From contig NZ_JAMKYL010000007.1 of the NCBI RefSeq assembly GCF_027158465.1, positions 1 to 64,000 of the forward strand: 64,000 bases of DNA, written 5' to 3'. Position 1 is the first letter of the stretch; each line of letters opens with the position of its first letter. Below are positions 61,616 through 64,000 of this stretch, piece by piece. Both the position numbers and the translations under genes were made by a program. Source of the DNA: Oxalobacter paeniformigenes. Its GTDB lineage: Bacteria > Pseudomonadota > Gammaproteobacteria > Burkholderiales > Burkholderiaceae_D. The notes under the pieces are model-generated. The model was given only the letters and a program-made list of their open reading frames with translations, did not search any database and was not told where the DNA came from.

Positions 61616-62908
61616 ATGGTTCCTCATTTAGTTACGGCATTGAACGGACCGTTGCTTGAACTGGAAAAAACCATTATCGACTCGACACCGTCCATCGAAA
61701 GATGGTTCCGTCTGGAATGGCAGGATCATACGCCGCCGTTTTACTGTTCGGTCGATTTGCGCAACGCCGGTTTCAAGCTCGCACCTGTCGATACCAATCT
61801 GTTCCCGGGGGGATTCAACAACCTGTCGGTTGAAATGCTGCCGCTGGCGGTACAGGCGACCATGGCCGCGATCGAAAAGTATTGTCCGGATGCGAAGAAT
61901 CTGTTGCTGATTCCGGAAAGTCATACGCGGAATATCTACTATCTGCAAAATATCGTGAGACTGATCGAGATTTTGCGCCAGACAGGGCTTAACGTCAGGC
62001 TTGGTTCGTTGTCGGAAGATATCAAGGTGCCGACACCGTTTACCCTGCCCGACGGAACGACGCTGATGCTCGAACCACTGGTGCGGATCAATAACGGACG
62101 ACGTGTCGGCGTCGGCGATTTCAACCCGTGTACTATCCTGCTCAACAACGATCTGAGTTCCGGTACGCCCGATATCCTGCGCAATGTCTATGAACAAAGC
62201 CTTTTCCCGCCGCTGCATGCCGGATGGACGGTGCGCAGAAAGAGCAATCATTTCGCGGCATATGAAGATGTCGCCAAACGGTTTTCGAAAATGCTGGGTA
62301 TCGATCCCTGGCTGATCAATCCGTATTTCTCGAAATGCAGTCATGTCGATTTCGGAGCGCATGAAGGAGAAGAATGTCTGGCTGCCAGCGTGCATTCGGT
62401 GCTGGTCAGAATACGGCGAAAATACAAGGAATACGGTATCAAGGAAAAACCGTTTGTTATCGTCAAGGCCGATGCCGGAACCTATGGTATGGGTATCATG
62501 ACAGTCACGGATGCCAGCGAAGTCAGGGAGCTCAACCGCAAACAGCGCAACAAGATGTCGGTTGTGAAAGAAGGCTTGCCGGTGCGCGATGTCATCATCC
62601 AGGAAGGCGTGCATTCGCTTGAAAGAGTTGACGATGCGGTGGCCGAACCGGTGGTGTATATGATTGACCGGTATGTCGTAGGCGGGTTCTATCGGGTTAA
62701 CGAACGACGCGACATCAATGAAAATCTCAATGCACCCGGTGCGCATTTCGTACCGCTGGCATTCGCGCAACAACATACCTTGCCCGACAGGGGGGCGCAG
62801 CCCGGTACAGCGGCTCCCAACCGGTTCTACATGTATGGCGTGATTGCACGGCTGGCACTGCTCGCTGCGTCGATCGAACTGGAAAAGACCGATCCCGACA
62901 TGCAATGA
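61616..62908 (+). CDS. gshA: Glutamate-cysteine ligase (proteobacterial GshA type)
   Basis: It makes gamma-glutamylcysteine from Glu, Cys and ATP, the first glutathione step. The 430-residue protein matches the type found in many Betaproteobacteria rather than the E. coli form. Blocks are FYCSVDLRNAGFKLAPVDTN, LFPGGFNNLS, LLLIPESHTRNIYYLQNIV, FVIVKADAGTYGMGIMTV and YRVNERRDINENLNAPGAHF. GGAAGGA precedes the ATG at 61616; a longer frame from 61586 is less likely. gshB follows 15 bases later. Confidence 0.95.
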   Translation: MVPHLVTALNGPLLELEKTIIDSTPSIERWFRLEWQDHTPPFYCSVDLRNAGFKLAPVDTNLFPGGFNNLSVEMLPLAVQATMAAIEKYCPDAKNLLLIPESHTRNIYYLQNIVRLIEILRQTGLNVRLGSLSEDIKVPTPFTLPDGTTLMLEPLVRINNGRRVGVGDFNPCTILLNNDLSSGTPDILRNVYEQSLFPPLHAGWTVRRKSNHFAAYEDVAKRFSKMLGIDPWLINPYFSKCSHVDFGAHEGEECLAASVHSVLVRIRRKYKEYGIKEKPFVIVKADAGTYGMGIMTVTDASEVRELNRKQRNKMSVVKEGLPVRDVIIQEGVHSLERVDDAVAEPVVYMIDRYVVGGFYRVNERRDINENLNAPGAHFVPLAFAQQHTLPDRGAQPGTAAPNRFYMYGVIARLALLAASIELEKTDPDMQ

Positions 62909-62923
62909 TAAGGAAAAACTGAC

Positions 62924-63865
62924 ATGGAACTGGCTTTTTATGCAGACCCGCCGGATACCTTCAAGGTATGGAAAGACTCGACATACGCCATGATGGCGGA
63001 AGCGGCGAAGCGTGGGCACAGGATACATGTCTTTCTCCAGCAGGATATGGCGTTGCGTGGCAGGGATGTCAGTGTGCATGCGGCGCATATCGGGCTGACC
63101 GGAAGCGAAGAAGGGGAATGGTTCAGGGTGAAGGGCATGCAATGGCGCGGACTCGAAACGTTCGATGCCGTGATCGTTCGCAAAGACCCGCCTTTCGATG
63201 TCGATTATCTCAACGCTACTTATTTGCTTGAGCTGGCTGAAGCAAAAGGCGCGCGGGTATTCAATCGTCCCGCCGCAATCCGCAGCAGCAATGAAAAGCT
63301 GGCGATAGCGAGGTTTCCGGAATTCACAGTCCCGACACTTGTGTCAGCGTTGCCCGAACTGTTACGTGCCTTTCACGAAGAATATCGCGATATCATTCTC
63401 AAACCGCTCAATGCCATGGGTGGAGCGGGTGTTTTCCGGGTCGGTCCGGATGGACGCAATCTGGGGGCCATTCTCGAAATGCTGACCGCTAACGGGACGC
63501 GAGCCATTATGGCGCAGTGTTATATCCCCGAAATCGTCGATGGAGACAAGCGGGTATTGCTGATAAACGGGCAAGTCGTGCCGTATGCGCTTGCAAGGAT
63601 TCCGCAGCGAGGAGAAGTCAGGGGGAATCTGGCGGCAGGTGGCGTCGGTCGTGCGCAGCCGCTTACACCCGAAGACCGGCGCATCGCAGAGACGCTTGCA
63701 CCGGTACTGGCGGAAGAAGGACATTTTCTTGTCGGGCTGGATATTATCGGCAAGTGGCTGACCGAGATAAACGTCACCAGTCCGACATGCTTCAGGGAAA
63801 TCACGCGACAGACGGGTTTCAATGTTGCCGGACTGTTTATGGATGAACTGGAAAAAGCGGTTTGA
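62924..63865 (+). CDS. gshB: Glutathione synthase
   Basis: It adds glycine to gamma-glutamylcysteine with ATP. The 313-residue ATP-grasp protein has FYADPPDTFKVWKDSTYAMM, VIVRKDPPFDVDYLNATYLL, IILKPLNAMGGAGVFRVG, RVLLINGQVVPYALARIP, RGEVRGNLAAGG and the metal site EINVTSPTCFREI. It directly follows gshA, so one transcript covers the whole glutathione pathway. Length and all motifs are normal. Confidence 0.97.
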   Translation: MELAFYADPPDTFKVWKDSTYAMMAEAAKRGHRIHVFLQQDMALRGRDVSVHAAHIGLTGSEEGEWFRVKGMQWRGLETFDAVIVRKDPPFDVDYLNATYLLELAEAKGARVFNRPAAIRSSNEKLAIARFPEFTVPTLVSALPELLRAFHEEYRDIILKPLNAMGGAGVFRVGPDGRNLGAILEMLTANGTRAIMAQCYIPEIVDGDKRVLLINGQVVPYALARIPQRGEVRGNLAAGGVGRAQPLTPEDRRIAETLAPVLAEEGHFLVGLDIIGKWLTEINVTSPTCFREITRQTGFNVAGLFMDELEKAV

Positions 63866-63951
63866 TCGGCGTGCCGAATTCGCTAAAATGCCTGAAAAGG
63901 TCTGGTTTGCAGACAAACGGTATTTTGATTCATCCCATTCATTCGGATTAT

Positions 63952-64000
63952 ATGGTAGGCATACTCCTTCTCATGCATGAGCCGTTGGCAGAGGCGTTCA
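63952..64000 (+). CDS. PTS EIIA (mannose family)-like protein, N-terminal fragment
   Basis: Sixteen codons before the window ends read MVGILLLMHEPLAEAF, which fits the start of the mannose-family EIIA protein (typically MVGIL.. TH.. LG.AF) that usually follows gshB in Betaproteobacteria. The usual phosphorylated His position reads His9 here. Too short for a firm call. Confidence 0.6.
   Translation, partial: MVGILLLMHEPLAEAF

Overview
The window reads as part of the chromosome of a Gram-negative betaproteobacterium that lives on oxalate, most likely Oxalobacter (O. formigenes or a close relative). This rests on a Frc-type CoA-transferase beside an OxlT-type antiporter, a complete glyoxylate-to-glycerate-to-pyruvate gene run, an outer-membrane porin end, TamA/TamB, a stand-alone RfaE2 and other betaproteobacterial gene orders. 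The species call is an inference from gene content; no database was searched. Genes are dense, on both strands, with few mobile features: I saw no insertion sequence, prophage, CRISPR array or rRNA.

Layout. 0-9.5 kb: porin end, glmS, a small membrane protein, a radical SAM protein, a cobalamin riboswitch leading an anaerobic ribonucleotide reductase operon whose glycyl-radical domain is a separate small gene, a CNNM-type membrane protein, ispB and tRNA-Pro(CGG). 9.5-16.5 kb: an attenuator-like leader, a tryptophanase-family lyase, a short birA and a very large biotin enzyme with a pyruvate-carboxylase layout but a changed acceptor site and a C-terminal zinc ribbon. 16.5-24.4 kb: a LysR regulator divergent from gcl-hyi-garR, a structured RNA segment, glycerate 2-kinase, pyruvate kinase and a FlK-like thioesterase. 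24.4-29.4 kb: an oxalate island with an OxlT paralogue, an FNR-like regulator, a Frc paralogue and a formyltransferase-like protein. TTGA-N6-TCAA sites lie before both structural genes, each about 22 bp upstream of a -10-like hexamer.

29.4-46.9 kb: an SAH riboswitch with ahcY, a small membrane protein and metF; nusB-ribH-ribBX and mnmE on the minus strand; an argD-type aminotransferase, an HTH-like protein, an MltB-like lipoprotein, a histone-deacetylase-family protein, a YlqF GTPase, an unknown protein, a half-length asparaginase-like protein, glmU and a phosphoketolase. 46.9-64 kb: queC, tamA-tamB, a DUF3108 protein, rfaE2, ttcA, folB, a FolM-like reductase, a MidA-like methyltransferase, a lipoprotein, a DUF1840 protein, comM-ubiK, gshA-gshB and the first codons of a PTS EIIA-like gene.

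How the genes fit together: oxalate would enter by an OxlT-type exchanger and be activated by a CoA-transferase. The assimilated part, as glyoxylate, would pass through Gcl, tartronate semialdehyde reductase, glycerate 2-kinase and (via enolase elsewhere) pyruvate kinase to pyruvate. The biotin enzyme and phosphoketolase may feed C4 and acetyl-phosphate pools. Oxalyl-CoA decarboxylase is not in this window.
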